Shown here in pieces: positions 33,342 through 45,120 of a stretch of 57,145 nucleotides of DNA. Origin of the DNA: Microcystis viridis FACHB-1342 (GTDB taxonomy: Bacteria; Cyanobacteriota; Cyanobacteriia; Cyanobacteriales; Microcystaceae); assembly GCF_014698335.1 (NCBI RefSeq), contig NZ_JACJSV010000024.1, positions 1 through 57,145 of the forward strand. Direction: 5' to 3'. The notes beneath the pieces are model-generated. The model saw only the letters and a list, made by a program, of their open reading frames with translations. It was not told the origin of the DNA and made no database searches. Both the position numbers and the translations under genes were made by a program. Numbering within the stretch: position 1 is the stretch's first letter; each line of letters begins with the position of its first letter.

Positions 33342-34108
33342 GCAGTATATATGAAATATTTTCAACAATTCAACGCCAAAGAGTCAGCGATGGGCAAATA
33401 GTGCCAATTTTAAGCGATTGTGCCGACTATAAACGTCTTTTAATTCTTGTTTGGCCGCAATTGGGAGATTTTGATAGTCTCGAATACGCTTGGTGGTTAG
33501 AAAAAGAGGCAGCCCTTTGGCAAAATGCCGGGATTACCATTCGTGCCATCGGTATCGGCGATCGCAATTCAGGTTTAAAATTCGCTGAATATACGAAATT
33601 TCGGCAAGATTGGCTGTTTGTTGACCCGAAAGCTGAATTACACGATTTATTAGGACTGTATCGCGGTTTATCGTTAAAATTACCGAGATTTTCCCCCGGA
33701 CAAAATGCCTGGTTAAATCTAATTTTGATGTGTGCGGGTGTGGGTAGTCCGGGGACTCTGGCCGAAGTGCTGCGGGGTTATCGTGGCGATCGCAAAGCCC
33801 CCCAATTAATTGCCGAGGAGGAAACAATACAAGCGCGGCCTTTACCAGCTTTCCGGGGTTCCCTATTCAATCTTGCTGGGGGTCAAGGTTTTCAGCGACC
33901 TTTTGAATTAGCCACCCTGAGACTGCGTAATATGACTCAAGTTTTGGGCAATTGGTCAACATATATCCCCGATAGTAGTTATCTCACCCAACGGGGAGGG
34001 ACTTTTTTATTTGATAGTCAAGGAAAGTTACTCTATGAGCATCGAGATGGAGGTATCTTGGGATTTGCTGAGAATATGAGTTATCCCCTCGCTTTTTTGC
34101 GGGATTAA
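33338..34108 (+). CDS. PRXL2/AhpC-TSA_2-like protein without redox cysteines
   Basis: 256 residues. The thioredoxin-like fold of the peroxiredoxin-like 2 (AhpC-TSA_2) family is suggested by [42 protein letters not shown] and the end word [21 protein letters not shown]. The CxxC usually found after the first strand is replaced by a stretch without cysteine, so a normal peroxidase activity is unlikely. ATGA overlap with anmK points to co-translation. Conserved in cyanobacteria as far as I recall; function unknown. Confidence 0.7.
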   Translation: MSSIYEIFSTIQRQRVSDGQIVPILSDCADYKRLLILVWPQLGDFDSLEYAWWLEKEAALWQNAGITIRAIGIGDRNSGLKFAEYTKFRQDWLFVDPKAELHDLLGLYRGLSLKLPRFSPGQNAWLNLILMCAGVGSPGTLAEVLRGYRGDRKAPQLIAEEETIQARPLPAFRGSLFNLAGGQGFQRPFELATLRLRNMTQVLGNWSTYIPDSSYLTQRGGTFLFDSQGKLLYEHRDGGILGFAENMSYPLAFLRD

Positions 34109-34203
34109 GCTTTTTTATTCTCTATATAGAGAGTTTCGATTAAATAATACCAGTCCAAAATTTTAATCTTTTCCTGTTTCTCACCGATTTCAGGGAATAA
34201 TAA

Positions 34204-35148
34204 TCACAATAACCCTTTTGTAGGGCTTTTTGTTTCCCCATCGGGAATTATCATCTTACCTTGGCAGACTAGAACTGATGCACCACCCACAGAAACTTCC
34301 GTAATTTTACGGTTGTTTTTCTGAAACTTTAATTGTAAACTGCTGGGTCTGCCCATTTCCACCCCCTGGATTATCGTCCATTGATTCATCCCTTCCCTAG
34401 AAGATTCTAAGGCCCCTAGGTAGCCCGCTAAAGCGGCCACAGCCGAACCAGTGGCGGGATCTTCCATAACTCCTAAACCGGGGGCAAACATTCGGCCATA
34501 GAGACGAGATAGGGGAGATTCTGGGTCAAAACAGCAGACAAAAAGGGAATTAGCGGGGGATTGACCTAATAATGATGACCAAAGAGTTAGATTTAGTTTT
34601 ATTTTCCCTAAAATATCTCGATTTTTGACGGGGATGAATAAAAAAGGGAGACCACAGGAAAAAGCGCGTGGGGGATAACCGGGTAAGAAATCGGCAACGC
34701 GTAGGGAAAGAATCGCCGCTAAATCATCGAGAGCATAAGTATCCGTCACTAATTCTGGCAATTGTGCCACTTTTAACTCACTATAGACCGGTTTTTCCCC
34801 CTCCATGATAATTTTCACCGGTACTAAACCGACTCCTTCCTCCAGATAAATCGTGGTTTCTTGGTAGGGGGGAATAGCGCCGATTAGGGCTAAAATATAG
34901 GCTGTGCCGACGGTAGGATGACCAGCAAAGGGTAATTCGGTACTGGGGGTGAAAATCCGGACTTTTTTAGTGCCTTGGGGCGTTTCTGGCGCAAAAACGA
35001 AGACTGTCTCCGAGAAGTTAAATTCGGCGGCGATTTTTTGCATCTGGGTGCGGGTTAATCCAGACGCTTCCGGAAAAACCGCCAGGGGATTACCGCCAAA
35101 AATGCGATCGCTAAAAACATCGGCGGTATAGTAGGAATAGGTAGGCAC
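34204..35148 (-). CDS. PhzF family isomerase/epimerase-like protein
   Basis: 314 residues from the GTG at 35148, where the family sequence starts ([25 protein letters not shown]). The catalytic Glu lies in FNFSETVFV (about 46), with [20 protein letters not shown] and the late [15 protein letters not shown]. PhzF-like enzymes isomerise small metabolites; the substrate here is unknown. The frame stays open to 35223, but those codons run into a GGGCGCAC/GTGCGCCC palindrome (35216-35234), so the longer start is unlikely. No clear ribosome site for the chosen GTG. Confidence 0.85.
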   Translation of the reverse strand: MPTYSYYTADVFSDRIFGGNPLAVFPEASGLTRTQMQKIAAEFNFSETVFVFAPETPQGTKKVRIFTPSTELPFAGHPTVGTAYILALIGAIPPYQETTIYLEEGVGLVPVKIIMEGEKPVYSELKVAQLPELVTDTYALDDLAAILSLRVADFLPGYPPRAFSCGLPFLFIPVKNRDILGKIKLNLTLWSSLLGQSPANSLFVCCFDPESPLSRLYGRMFAPGLGVMEDPATGSAVAALAGYLGALESSREGMNQWTIIQGVEMGRPSSLQLKFQKNNRKITEVSVGGASVLVCQGKMIIPDGETKSPTKGLL

Positions 35149-35215
35149 GCGGGGGATAGGGCAACAGTTATCGGAGAATTTTTTGATCTTACAACTATTT
35201 TCACCCGTGACCGCT

Positions 35216-35312
35216 GGGCGCACGCGGTGCGCCCCTACTTTTGGCGCGATAATAAATATTATTGTAGGGGCGAATTGCCTTCGCCCTCTTTTAATAACTT
35301 CTGCTGCTCACC
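35216..35312 (+). repeat. Palindrome plus 60-bp dispersed repeat
   Basis: GGGCGCAC-GCG-GTGCGCCC (35216-35234) followed by a copy (35253-35312) of the repeat found inverted at 24712-24773, nearly identical over 60 bp including TTAATAACTTCTGCTGCTCA. Confidence 0.8.
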
Positions 35313-35412
35313 ATCAGTCCTGTTAGTCTTTATTAAGAAATAATTAAAATACAGAGTTTTTCCTAAAGATAAGGTATGTCTTGAATCATCTCGGAGTCTC
35401 CTAATAACTCTA

Positions 35413-35886
35413 CTACTTATCCGCTTCTAATCTGGCTAATAAACTGACTAACTTATCTCTGACGGAATTGTGAGTGTATTCGTCTTCAGGGTGGGGTTTT
35501 TGATGGGGTTTTTGAAAATAGGGACGTTCCCCGTATAATTGTCCCCATTTCACATCGACTCGGTGTACTAATTCATAGAGTAATTCTTGATTGTCTAAAA
35601 TTTCTTCTAGGATTAACTGTAAAGCTTGAACGGGATTATCTAAATTTTGACTGACTTTGGTTAATTCTTCATCGACAATAAGCTGTAAAATTATCTGCAA
35701 AGCTCCCGAAGAATCCCCTAAATTAGCGGCAATAAATTGTTTAATCTCTGTGGTAACTTGCACCAATTTGGGGACAGGAGATTCTCCTTTGAGGAAATCC
35801 GCCCCCTCTTGAGCGATAAAATCTGCTAGGGTAAACTCGCGCCTTTCGATGATATCTTGGGAAAAATCCGGTTCTTCAGGGGTCAT
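35413..35886 (-). CDS. Conserved cyanobacterial hypothetical protein
   Basis: 157 residues, acidic, helical, no membrane span or signal. Two similar helical units can be seen: SSGALQIILQLIVDEEL and NPVQALQLILEEILDNQ, an internal repeat. The C-terminal part is basic (YFQKPHQKPHPEDEY). Divergent from pepP by about 60 bp. I do not recognise a named family. Confidence 0.7.
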   Translation of the reverse strand: MTPEEPDFSQDIIERREFTLADFIAQEGADFLKGESPVPKLVQVTTEIKQFIAANLGDSSGALQIILQLIVDEELTKVSQNLDNPVQALQLILEEILDNQELLYELVHRVDVKWGQLYGERPYFQKPHQKPHPEDEYTHNSVRDKLVSLLARLEADK

Positions 35887-35947
35887 AAATTAAAAATATT
35901 AGCGATAATAGACTCTAGGACTTATTGTGACATTTTTAGGAATATCT

Positions 35948-37267
35948 ATGGGCATCGATCGCAGAGAGTTTCAGCAGCGTCGTCAGCAGGTAATGGAAAA
36001 AATCGGCAATGGAACGGCAATTTTTCGCAGTGCGCCCATGGTGGTCATGCACAATGACGTAGAATACACCTATCGTCAGGATAGTGACTTTTTTTACCTG
36101 ACAGGATTTAATGAACCGGAGGCGGTGGCGGTTTTAGCACCCCATCACCCCGAACATCAGTTTATCCTGTTCGTGCAGCCAAAAGACCCAGAAAAAGAAA
36201 CCTGGACCGGCTATCTCCACGGTGTGGAAGGAGCAAAGGAAATTTTTGCTGCTGATGAGGCCTATTCTATCGAAGAATTGGACGAAAAATTACCCCAATA
36301 TCTCGAAAAAGCCGAACGAATTTATTATCATCTCGGCCGGGACAAAACTTTTAATACAAATGTTCTCAAGCACTGGCAAAAATTAATCGCCACTTTTCCC
36401 CGTCGCGGCACTGGACCGACTGCTTTAGAGGATACTAATTTTATTCTCCATCCTTTGCGCTTACTGAAAACCGAGGCCGAATTGGACAATATTCGCCAAG
36501 CAACTGCTATTTCAGCACAGGCACATAATCGGGCCAGAGAATTTACCAAAGTTGGTCACTACGAGTATCAAATTCAAGCGGAAATTGAGCATACTTTTCG
36601 CCTAGAAGGGGGTATGGGTCCCGCTTATCCTTCTATTGTTGCTAGTGGTGCTAATGCCTGTATTCTGCACTATATCAACAATAATCGCCAAGTACAAGAA
36701 AATGAGCTTTTATTAATTGATGCTGGTTGTGCCTACAATTACTATAACGGTGATATTACCCGCACTTTTCCCGTTAATGGTAAATTTACCCCCGAACAAA
36801 AAATTATCTATGAAATTGTTCTGGAAGCTCAATTAAAGGCGATTGAAGTGGTAAAAACTGGTAATCCTTATAATCTTTTTCATGACACAGCCGTGAGGAC
36901 AATTGTGGAGGGATTAGTGGATTTAGGGCTATTGGTCGGCGACATTGATGAGATAATTAAAGAGGAAAAATATAAGCCTTTTTATATGCACAGAACTGGC
37001 CATTGGTTAGGATTAGATGTCCATGATGCGGGAGGTTATAAAGTTAACGAAGAAACTTGGCAAACTTTGCAGCCTGGTCATGTTTTAACCGTGGAACCGG
37101 GGATTTATATCTCCCCCGATATTAAACCGGCTGAGGGACAGCCGGAAGTGCCAGAAAAATGGCGGGGTATCGGTATCCGTATCGAAGATGATGTGTTAGT
37201 TACTGCCACAGGAAATGAGGTTTTAACTGCAACGGTTCCCAAAAAAGTTGAGGATATCGAATCTTAA
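35948..37267 (+). CDS. pepP: Xaa-Pro aminopeptidase (PepP type)
   Basis: 439 residues from the ATG at 35948, with TAGGA six bases upstream; a GTG 21 bp earlier is in frame. Aminopeptidase P removes the N-terminal residue before proline. The N-terminal creatinase-like domain (about 1-165) has FRSAPMVVMHNDVEYTYRQDSDFFYLTGF. The M24 domain holds the metal ligands: DAGCAYNYYNGDITRTF (two Asp), HRTGHWLGLDVHD (His), VEPGIYI (Glu) and IRIEDDVLV (Glu). Complete and probably active. The TAA stop is the first base triplet of a MITE-like TAAGTA end. Confidence 0.93.
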   Translation: MGIDRREFQQRRQQVMEKIGNGTAIFRSAPMVVMHNDVEYTYRQDSDFFYLTGFNEPEAVAVLAPHHPEHQFILFVQPKDPEKETWTGYLHGVEGAKEIFAADEAYSIEELDEKLPQYLEKAERIYYHLGRDKTFNTNVLKHWQKLIATFPRRGTGPTALEDTNFILHPLRLLKTEAELDNIRQATAISAQAHNRAREFTKVGHYEYQIQAEIEHTFRLEGGMGPAYPSIVASGANACILHYINNNRQVQENELLLIDAGCAYNYYNGDITRTFPVNGKFTPEQKIIYEIVLEAQLKAIEVVKTGNPYNLFHDTAVRTIVEGLVDLGLLVGDIDEIIKEEKYKPFYMHRTGHWLGLDVHDAGGYKVNEETWQTLQPGHVLTVEPGIYISPDIKPAEGQPEVPEKWRGIGIRIEDDVLVTATGNEVLTATVPKKVEDIES

Positions 37268-37380
37268 GTAAAAAGCTAGGTGTTAAAAATTGTCAGATTC
37301 CCCCTAACCCTAGGGTTGATTAATAGTAGGGTTGATTCATGAATCAACCCTACCCCCCTTAAGGATATTCAATTAAGTTT
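37265..37380. repeat. Element B-like sequence and 28-bp perfect palindrome
   Basis: Starts at the pepP stop with TAAGTAAAAAGCTAGGTGTT, related to the end of element B (45017). It contains a perfect palindrome of 14-bp arms, GTAGGGTTGATTCA / TGAATCAACCCTAC (37326-37353), preceded by a partial direct copy of the first arm. Confidence 0.65.
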
Positions 37381-37395
37381 TTTCTAGAGATTATT

Positions 37396-37962
37396 ATGGT
37401 TGTCACCAAAGAAAAATTATATACCTTTGCGGAATATTTAAATTATCAGGACTGCACGGATGATAAATACGAATTATTTAACGGAGAATTAATTTCCATG
37501 CCTCCCGCTAGTGGCTTTCATTCTTTGATACTTAGATATATATTTAAGGTGTTAGAAAGGGAAATAGAGAGGCTACAATTAGACTGGCAAGTTATGCCCG
37601 CTACGGTGGGAATTCGCACCGATAAAGCTAAATCGAGAATTCCCGACTTAATGATTTTAACTGCCGAACAATGTCAAGAGATTAGAAATATGACCACAGC
37701 AGTGATTGAATTTCCTCCCCTGTTAGTTGTAGAAATTGTTAGCCCCAATAATGCTGATGATGACTACCGTTATAAACGTTCAGAATACGCAGTGAGAGGC
37801 ATTCCTGAATACTGGATTATCGATCCTATTGCCCTAAAAATATCGGTTTTAAACCTAATTTCGGGATTTTATGAACTGGCAGAATTTAACAACGAAGATA
37901 GGATAATATCGGTGACATTTCCCGATTTACAATTAACTCCTCAAATGGTCTTTGCACAGTAA
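37396..37962 (+). CDS. Uma2 family protein, tandem copy 1
   Basis: 188 residues. Uma2 (DUF820) PD-(D/E)XK-like fold: RIPDLMILTAEQ, LLVVEIVSPNNADDDYRYKRSEYAVRGIPEYWIIDP. It is almost identical to the gene 20 bp downstream except for the first ten and last twenty residues and three central positions. Codes for a soluble protein. Function of the family is unclear; it is often multiplied in cyanobacterial genomes. Confidence 0.88.
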   Translation: MVVTKEKLYTFAEYLNYQDCTDDKYELFNGELISMPPASGFHSLILRYIFKVLEREIERLQLDWQVMPATVGIRTDKAKSRIPDLMILTAEQCQEIRNMTTAVIEFPPLLVVEIVSPNNADDDYRYKRSEYAVRGIPEYWIIDPIALKISVLNLISGFYELAEFNNEDRIISVTFPDLQLTPQMVFAQ

Positions 37963-37982
37963 AATATTAGCTGGAGACTTTT

Positions 37983-40573
<2,591 letters not shown>

Positions 40574-40577
40574 AAGC

Positions 40578-41423
40578 TTAAGACTGGAGCAAATCTACTG
40601 AAGTATTATCGATTAACCCAGCAACAGCATCAAGATAATCATTAAGTTCCATTTTGTGAGCTTGGGCAAATAAATTAAGGGTTTCTACCTTTGTTCCTTC
40701 TCCCTGTTCAATGCGTCTCACTTGACGCTCGGATACTCCTATAATATCTGATTGTCGCAGTTGATGCTGTTTGCGTAAAGAGGCAATCGCTCGACCAAAA
40801 ATCTGATCATGTTTTAATTTAATCGCTGCAAACTTTTGTTTTGCTACTGGTTCAATCACACTCAAAAAAGCCTCTATATCAAGATGAATGTCCACGACTG
40901 GCCAATGAATATAACTACCATCTTCTGCTATAATAAACTTCTCTCTTTCTTCTAGAGGAATACGCTGTAAAGCTGGCATAGATGCAAAGGGAATTTCTAG
41001 CTCATCGAGATCACAGCGACTGATTAATAAACTTTCCCCAATAACTAAAGCTCTGGCGATTAAATGCTCTTGCGCTCCCCAAATCCAAGCATTAATCACC
41101 CTTGTCGGTAAAATAAAATCTCGATAAACGAGGGTATTTCGCAGGGTGCGTAAATTGGCCTGTTTAAATAGTTGCGGCAACCAGATAGAATCAATGTCTG
41201 CTCGGATAAAAAGACCTCGCAGATGATGTTTATCATTAGCATTTCTGGCAATATCTGACACTGCTTTTAAACTGGTCAAAGAAGTACAAATAAAGATGTT
41301 TTTTAAAGAATCAATATTCTTTAAATCTGGTAAAGAAAGAATCTGCACAGATTGAAACTCTGGCAAGAAATTATAAATTTCTTTATCCTCAATTATAACA
41401 GTAATTTCTGGCTTATTTAACAT
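40578..41423 (-). CDS. DUF2442-like protein with C-terminal helix-turn-helix
   Basis: 281 residues from the ATG at 41423 with GGGGA upstream. The C-terminal 70 residues are an XRE-type helix-turn-helix (ASLRKQHQLRQSDIIGVSERQVRRIEQGEGTKVETL). Just before it, a DUF2442-like segment (IHWPVVDIHLDIEAFL). The N-terminal 150 residues are of unknown type. It follows the DUF4160 gene with only 2 bp between stop and start, so the two form a coupled pair and could be a toxin-antitoxin-like module, the HTH protein being the DNA-binding partner. Confidence 0.75.
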   Translation of the reverse strand: MLNKPEITVIIEDKEIYNFLPEFQSVQILSLPDLKNIDSLKNIFICTSLTSLKAVSDIARNANDKHHLRGLFIRADIDSIWLPQLFKQANLRTLRNTLVYRDFILPTRVINAWIWGAQEHLIARALVIGESLLISRCDLDELEIPFASMPALQRIPLEEREKFIIAEDGSYIHWPVVDIHLDIEAFLSVIEPVAKQKFAAIKLKHDQIFGRAIASLRKQHQLRQSDIIGVSERQVRRIEQGEGTKVETLNLFAQAHKMELNDYLDAVAGLIDNTSVDLLQS

Positions 41424-41425
41424 GA

Positions 41426-41707
41426 TTAATTCCCCTGCGTACAGACTTTTGCCTCCCATTCAATCAGGAGCGCAGAACGATTGGCTAAAACGTGGTCGAG
41501 TATTTGCTTTTTTTCCTTACTAGATATTTTGGCATTGGCGGGCCATTTCACCTGAAAATTTAGACCATTTTCTTGATTACAAAGTAAGAAAAAAACTCTA
41601 ATTTCCCATTGGCCCGGTTTACGAACATGAAAATGAGGTGGCAAATGATCGTGAGAATTGAAAAACAGATCTAAGCCATCTAAATTAAAGGATTCCACCT
41701 TGCCCAA
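41426..41707 (-). CDS. DUF4160 domain protein
   Basis: 93 residues. DUF4160 marks: LDLFFNSHDHLPPHFHVRKPGQWEIRVFF with the HDHxPPHFHV metal-site-like histidines, and a C-terminal helix (ILDHVLANRSALLIEWEAKV). DUF4160 and DUF2442 genes are very often paired in bacteria; the pair is suspected to be a toxin-antitoxin system, but I know of no firm proof. The first gene of the coupled pair. Confidence 0.8.
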   Translation of the reverse strand: MGKVESFNLDGLDLFFNSHDHLPPHFHVRKPGQWEIRVFFLLCNQENGLNFQVKWPANAKISSKEKKQILDHVLANRSALLIEWEAKVCTQGN

Positions 41708-41864
41708 ATGTTCACCTCGCCTACCTCAACTCTGGTCACTTAATGCCATTATACACTTAACCAGACATTTTGTCCTTAAATTCTGAAATATAATGTCTGC
41801 TTAACCTAGAACGATCAAAGCGTTAGATTAGAGAGAGTCCTTTTTTGAGAGATATTTAAACCTG

Positions 41865-42686
41865 ATGGTCTGGCCTTTTAAACCGAAAACCCGCAAACAA
41901 ATCGCTCGAATAGAAATTACAGGTGCAATTGCCTCCGATACCCGCCAAAGAGTCTTAAAAGCCCTAGAAATCGTCAAAGAAAGGCAATATCCCGCCCTAC
42001 TTCTCCGCATTGACTCCCCCGGGGGAACCGTGGGGGATTCCCAGGAAATTTATGAAGCATTGAAGCGGTTACAAAAAACCACGAAAATAATCGCTAGTTT
42101 TGGCAATATTTCCGCCTCTGGCGGCGTTTATATCGGTATGGGGGCTAATTATATTATGGCTAACCCCGGCACGATTACCGGCTCGATCGGTGTTATCCTG
42201 AGGGGGAACAATCTAGAAAGATTGTTGGATAAGGTGGGAGTTTCGTTTAAAGTGATTAAATCTGGCCCTTATAAAGATATTCTCTCCTTCGATCGAGAAT
42301 TAACTGATGAAGAAGAAAGAATTCTCCAGGATATGATCGATACCAGTTATCAGCAATTTCTGCAAACCGTCGCCGGAGCGAGAAATTTAGATGTCAATCA
42401 GGTGAAAAGTTTTGCCGATGGGCGCATTTTTACCGGTCAACAGGCGTTAGAATTAGGAGTGGTTGATCGCCTGGGAACCGAGGAAGATGCCCGACTTTGG
42501 GCGCTAGAATTGGCAGGATTACCCCCAGATAAAACTAAATGTCAGACTATCGAAGAACCGAAACCCCTGCTCAGTCGTCTGACGGGCAATCGTTCCCAAA
42601 TACCCCCAGGATTACAAAAAACCCTACAGCGTCTAGAATTTGAATTGGAAGTTAACGGACAACTATTGTGGTTATACCGACCCTGA
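41865..42686 (+). CDS. sppA: Signal peptide peptidase SppA, short form
   Basis: 273 residues, S49 family, single-domain form. The nucleophile Ser is in NISASGGVYIGMGANYIMA (about 86) and the catalytic Lys in VIKSGPYKDILSFDRELT (about 140). No clear N-terminal membrane helix, so it may be soluble or peripheral. It would degrade leftover signal peptides at the membrane; in cyanobacteria related enzymes act in phycobilisome turnover or acclimation. Complete. The chorismate mutase gene follows after about 75 bp. Confidence 0.92.
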   Translation: MVWPFKPKTRKQIARIEITGAIASDTRQRVLKALEIVKERQYPALLLRIDSPGGTVGDSQEIYEALKRLQKTTKIIASFGNISASGGVYIGMGANYIMANPGTITGSIGVILRGNNLERLLDKVGVSFKVIKSGPYKDILSFDRELTDEEERILQDMIDTSYQQFLQTVAGARNLDVNQVKSFADGRIFTGQQALELGVVDRLGTEEDARLWALELAGLPPDKTKCQTIEEPKPLLSRLTGNRSQIPPGLQKTLQRLEFELEVNGQLLWLYRP

Positions 42687-42763
42687 TGACCAGATTAAAG
42701 TCGAGAAAAAGGGCGCGTTAACCCCTAAAATTGACTCATCAGGATTATCGGAGGATAACAATC

Positions 42764-43156
42764 GTGCAGTGGAAGGTTCGAGCCATTCGGGGAGCAACGA
42801 CGGTAACGGTTAATACTATTGAAGCTATACGAGAAGCAGTGACAGAACTCCTCGAAGCGATCGAAATTCACAATAGTCTCGATCCCGATGATATTGTTAG
42901 TATTATCTTTACGGCAACTCAGGATTTAGACGCGATTTTCCCCGCTGCTATCGCTCGCGAACGTCCCGACTGGCAAAATGTCCCCCTCCTCGATGTGCAA
43001 CAGATGCACGTCGCTAGTAGTCTAGAAAAGTGTATTCGCGTAATTCTCCACGTTAATACTCCCAAACTACAAGGGGAAATGCAGCACGTCTATCTCCGGG
43101 GGGCGAAAAATCTTCGCCCCGATTGGCAGATTTCTCCAGTAACTATTAATCGCTAA
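42764..43156 (+). CDS. aroH: Monofunctional chorismate mutase AroH
   Basis: 130 residues from a GTG with GGAGG nine bases upstream; the frame is open to 42731 but that TTG has no site. AroH-type chorismate mutase converts chorismate to prephenate for Phe/Tyr. Family marks: VRAIRGATTVTVNTIEAI at the start, DDIVSIIFTATQDLDAIFPA, and RVILHVNTP. Catalytic Arg and Glu positions are in those blocks. Soluble trimer in relatives. Confidence 0.95.
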   Translation: MQWKVRAIRGATTVTVNTIEAIREAVTELLEAIEIHNSLDPDDIVSIIFTATQDLDAIFPAAIARERPDWQNVPLLDVQQMHVASSLEKCIRVILHVNTPKLQGEMQHVYLRGAKNLRPDWQISPVTINR

Positions 43157-43172
43157 AATCTTCCATAACTGA

Positions 43173-44066
43173 CTAAATCCCCATTTCCGACAGCCAACTC
43201 AAAATTAATTGATTAACTTTTTCGGGATGTTCATCGTGGGGACAGTGACCAGCTTTGGCAATCGGATAAAATTGGGTATTATTGCCCATTTTAGCTCTTT
43301 CTTGGTAAATTACCGAACCAGCGATCGGTGTCCAAGGGTCATCCTCTCCCCAGAGTACCAATAAAGGGCGATCGATTGGCGGTAATAATTCCTGGGGAGA
43401 AGGTCCAGGGGGTGCTGTCAACACCGATGCGAACACTCCCCACGCACCCGCATCACAGGAGGGTTGATAGAGAATTTCGACTAATTCCTCGGTAATCGCA
43501 GTATGGTCGCGATAAACCTGTTTTAAGGTGTTCCGGATGCGATTTTTCTGTCTTACCTGTTCAAAAATAAACTTTCCTGTCACGGGGGAACTAACTAAAC
43601 CGGTAAAGGCAGCCATGATTAAACGCAAGGGGAAATTTAATTCTTCGGGACGATGGTTTAATCCTCCCGCACAGTTGATAATTACTCCTGCGGCAGTGAT
43701 TTCGGGAGATTCTGCCATCAGCATTAAGGCAATCAGTCCCCCGATGGAATTACCGACAAATACGGTCGGTTTTGCGATTTTTTCCCGCCAAAAGTCTTGT
43801 ATTTGCCGCAGCCAAAGGTTGAGACTATAATCTAAAGCGGGCTTATCCGCACCCCCAAATCCCAAGAGATCTAGGGCATAGACTTGATAGCCATTTTCCG
43901 CTAAAACGGGGATATTTTTGCGCCAATGACCGATAGATGCCCCAAAACCGTGAATTAATACTAGGGGTTGTCCTTCTCCCCGCACGGTGTAGGGGATGGT
44001 GTGACCTTGCCATGTCCAAGACAATTGCTCTAAGCTAGTCCCAGTGATCGGAGATTGTAGTGCCAT
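43173..44066 (-). CDS. Alpha/beta hydrolase
   Basis: 297 residues. Oxyanion region LVLIHGFGASIGHWRKNIPVL, nucleophile elbow VGNSIGGLIAL (Ser about 106), acid in LLVLWGEDDPWTP and final His in AGHCPHDEHPEKV. The triad is complete. The LDLLGFGGADKP pattern resembles cyanobacterial and plant plastid hydrolases (pheophytinase-like or Slr1916-like), but substrate is open. Divergent from another hydrolase gene 58 bp away. Confidence 0.88.
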   Translation of the reverse strand: MALQSPITGTSLEQLSWTWQGHTIPYTVRGEGQPLVLIHGFGASIGHWRKNIPVLAENGYQVYALDLLGFGGADKPALDYSLNLWLRQIQDFWREKIAKPTVFVGNSIGGLIALMLMAESPEITAAGVIINCAGGLNHRPEELNFPLRLIMAAFTGLVSSPVTGKFIFEQVRQKNRIRNTLKQVYRDHTAITEELVEILYQPSCDAGAWGVFASVLTAPPGPSPQELLPPIDRPLLVLWGEDDPWTPIAGSVIYQERAKMGNNTQFYPIAKAGHCPHDEHPEKVNQLILSWLSEMGI

Positions 44067-44124
44067 TGTATGAAGTTTTATTAAGTGATAGGTAAATTAT
44101 AGAGTAAAAATCAGTCGAGAATTT

Positions 44125-44973
44125 ATGCCACAACGCCAGACTTTTACCAATAACTCGATGGCAATTTCCTATTTACAATGGAGCGATCGAGGTATGCCTC
44201 TACTATTATTGCACGGCATGGCGGATCATGCTCTGGTTTGGTCAAGTTTGGGCGATTATTTACGCTCAAATTATCAAGTTATTGCCCCAGATTTGCGGGG
44301 ACATGGGGAAAGCGGTAAACCAACAACCGGTTATCACTTTCAGGATTATATCGGCGATTTAAGGGCTTTAATTAATCATTTAGGTTGGACGCAAGCACAT
44401 ATTTTAGGTCATTCTTGGAGTGCTAAAATAGCGGCGATTTGGGCAACTCAACAGCCAGAAGTATTTAAGAGTTTAATTTTAGTCGATCCCTTTTTTATCG
44501 ATAAAATGCCTAGTTGGATTAGGATAACTTTTCCAATTCTCTATCAGGTTTTGCCCTTTTTAAAGATTACTCGTTCTTTTGATAGTTATCAGAGCATAGA
44601 AGCGATCGCTCGTCAATTAAAACAATATAAAGGTTGGTCAAATTTACAGCAAGAGGTGTTTAAAAATGCCATTGAACAAAAAGCGGATGGCAGTTGGAGC
44701 AGTAAATTTACTTTATCGGCACGCGGGGAAATTTTTGAGGATGTCATGGGGTTTGCTGGATTAACTAAAGCTTTAGATATTCCCAGTTTATTAATCCTTC
44801 CTCAACAAGGATTAAATCGCACTACTTGGCAAATTCAATCCTATAAAAAGTATTTAACTTCTCTAGAGATTAAAAAGATACCGGGTAATCATTGGGCATT
44901 TTTAGGGGAACCTGAAACTTTTAATCAAGCGGTGGCTGAGTTTTTATCTGTTCGGGAAAATGACGATGTTTAA
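44125..44973 (+). CDS. Alpha/beta hydrolase
   Basis: 282 residues. LLLLHGMADHALVWSSLG, APDLRGHGESGKP, nucleophile elbow LGHSWSAKIAA (Ser about 96), acid region near ILPQQGLNRTTW, and His in GNHWAFLGEPE. The acid residue is less clear than usual because the region after LLILP lacks the standard GxxD. Epoxide-hydrolase/esterase-like fold. Unlike its divergent neighbour in sequence, so not a recent duplicate. Confidence 0.85.
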   Translation: MPQRQTFTNNSMAISYLQWSDRGMPLLLLHGMADHALVWSSLGDYLRSNYQVIAPDLRGHGESGKPTTGYHFQDYIGDLRALINHLGWTQAHILGHSWSAKIAAIWATQQPEVFKSLILVDPFFIDKMPSWIRITFPILYQVLPFLKITRSFDSYQSIEAIARQLKQYKGWSNLQQEVFKNAIEQKADGSWSSKFTLSARGEIFEDVMGFAGLTKALDIPSLLILPQQGLNRTTWQIQSYKKYLTSLEIKKIPGNHWAFLGEPETFNQAVAEFLSVRENDDV

Positions 44974-45016
44974 TTAGAAGGTAATTGAGCTCATTTTAAG
45001 CTGGATTACGCTGCCC

Positions 45017-45120
45017 TAAGTAGGTAGGTATTAAAAACTTTCAGATACCCCCCTTATCAAGGGGGGTAGGGGGTATCAAACCTAAAATCCATTTTTAATT
45101 TAATTATAACTAGCTACTTA
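45017..45120 (-). mobile_element. MITE-like element B, copy overlapping a stop codon
   Basis: 104 bp. Ends are imperfect inverted repeats: TAAGTAGGTAGGTATTAAAA at 45017 and, on the other strand, TAAGTAGCTAGTTATAATTA from 45120. The centre can form CCCCCCTTATCAAGGGGGG. The terminal TAA is the stop codon of the leftward glycosyltransferase gene. A related copy starts at 56704. Confidence 0.8.

Noticed and set aside
35149-35223. Upstream start of the PhzF gene
   Set aside because: Those codons run into a palindrome next to a dispersed repeat and lack similarity to PhzF.
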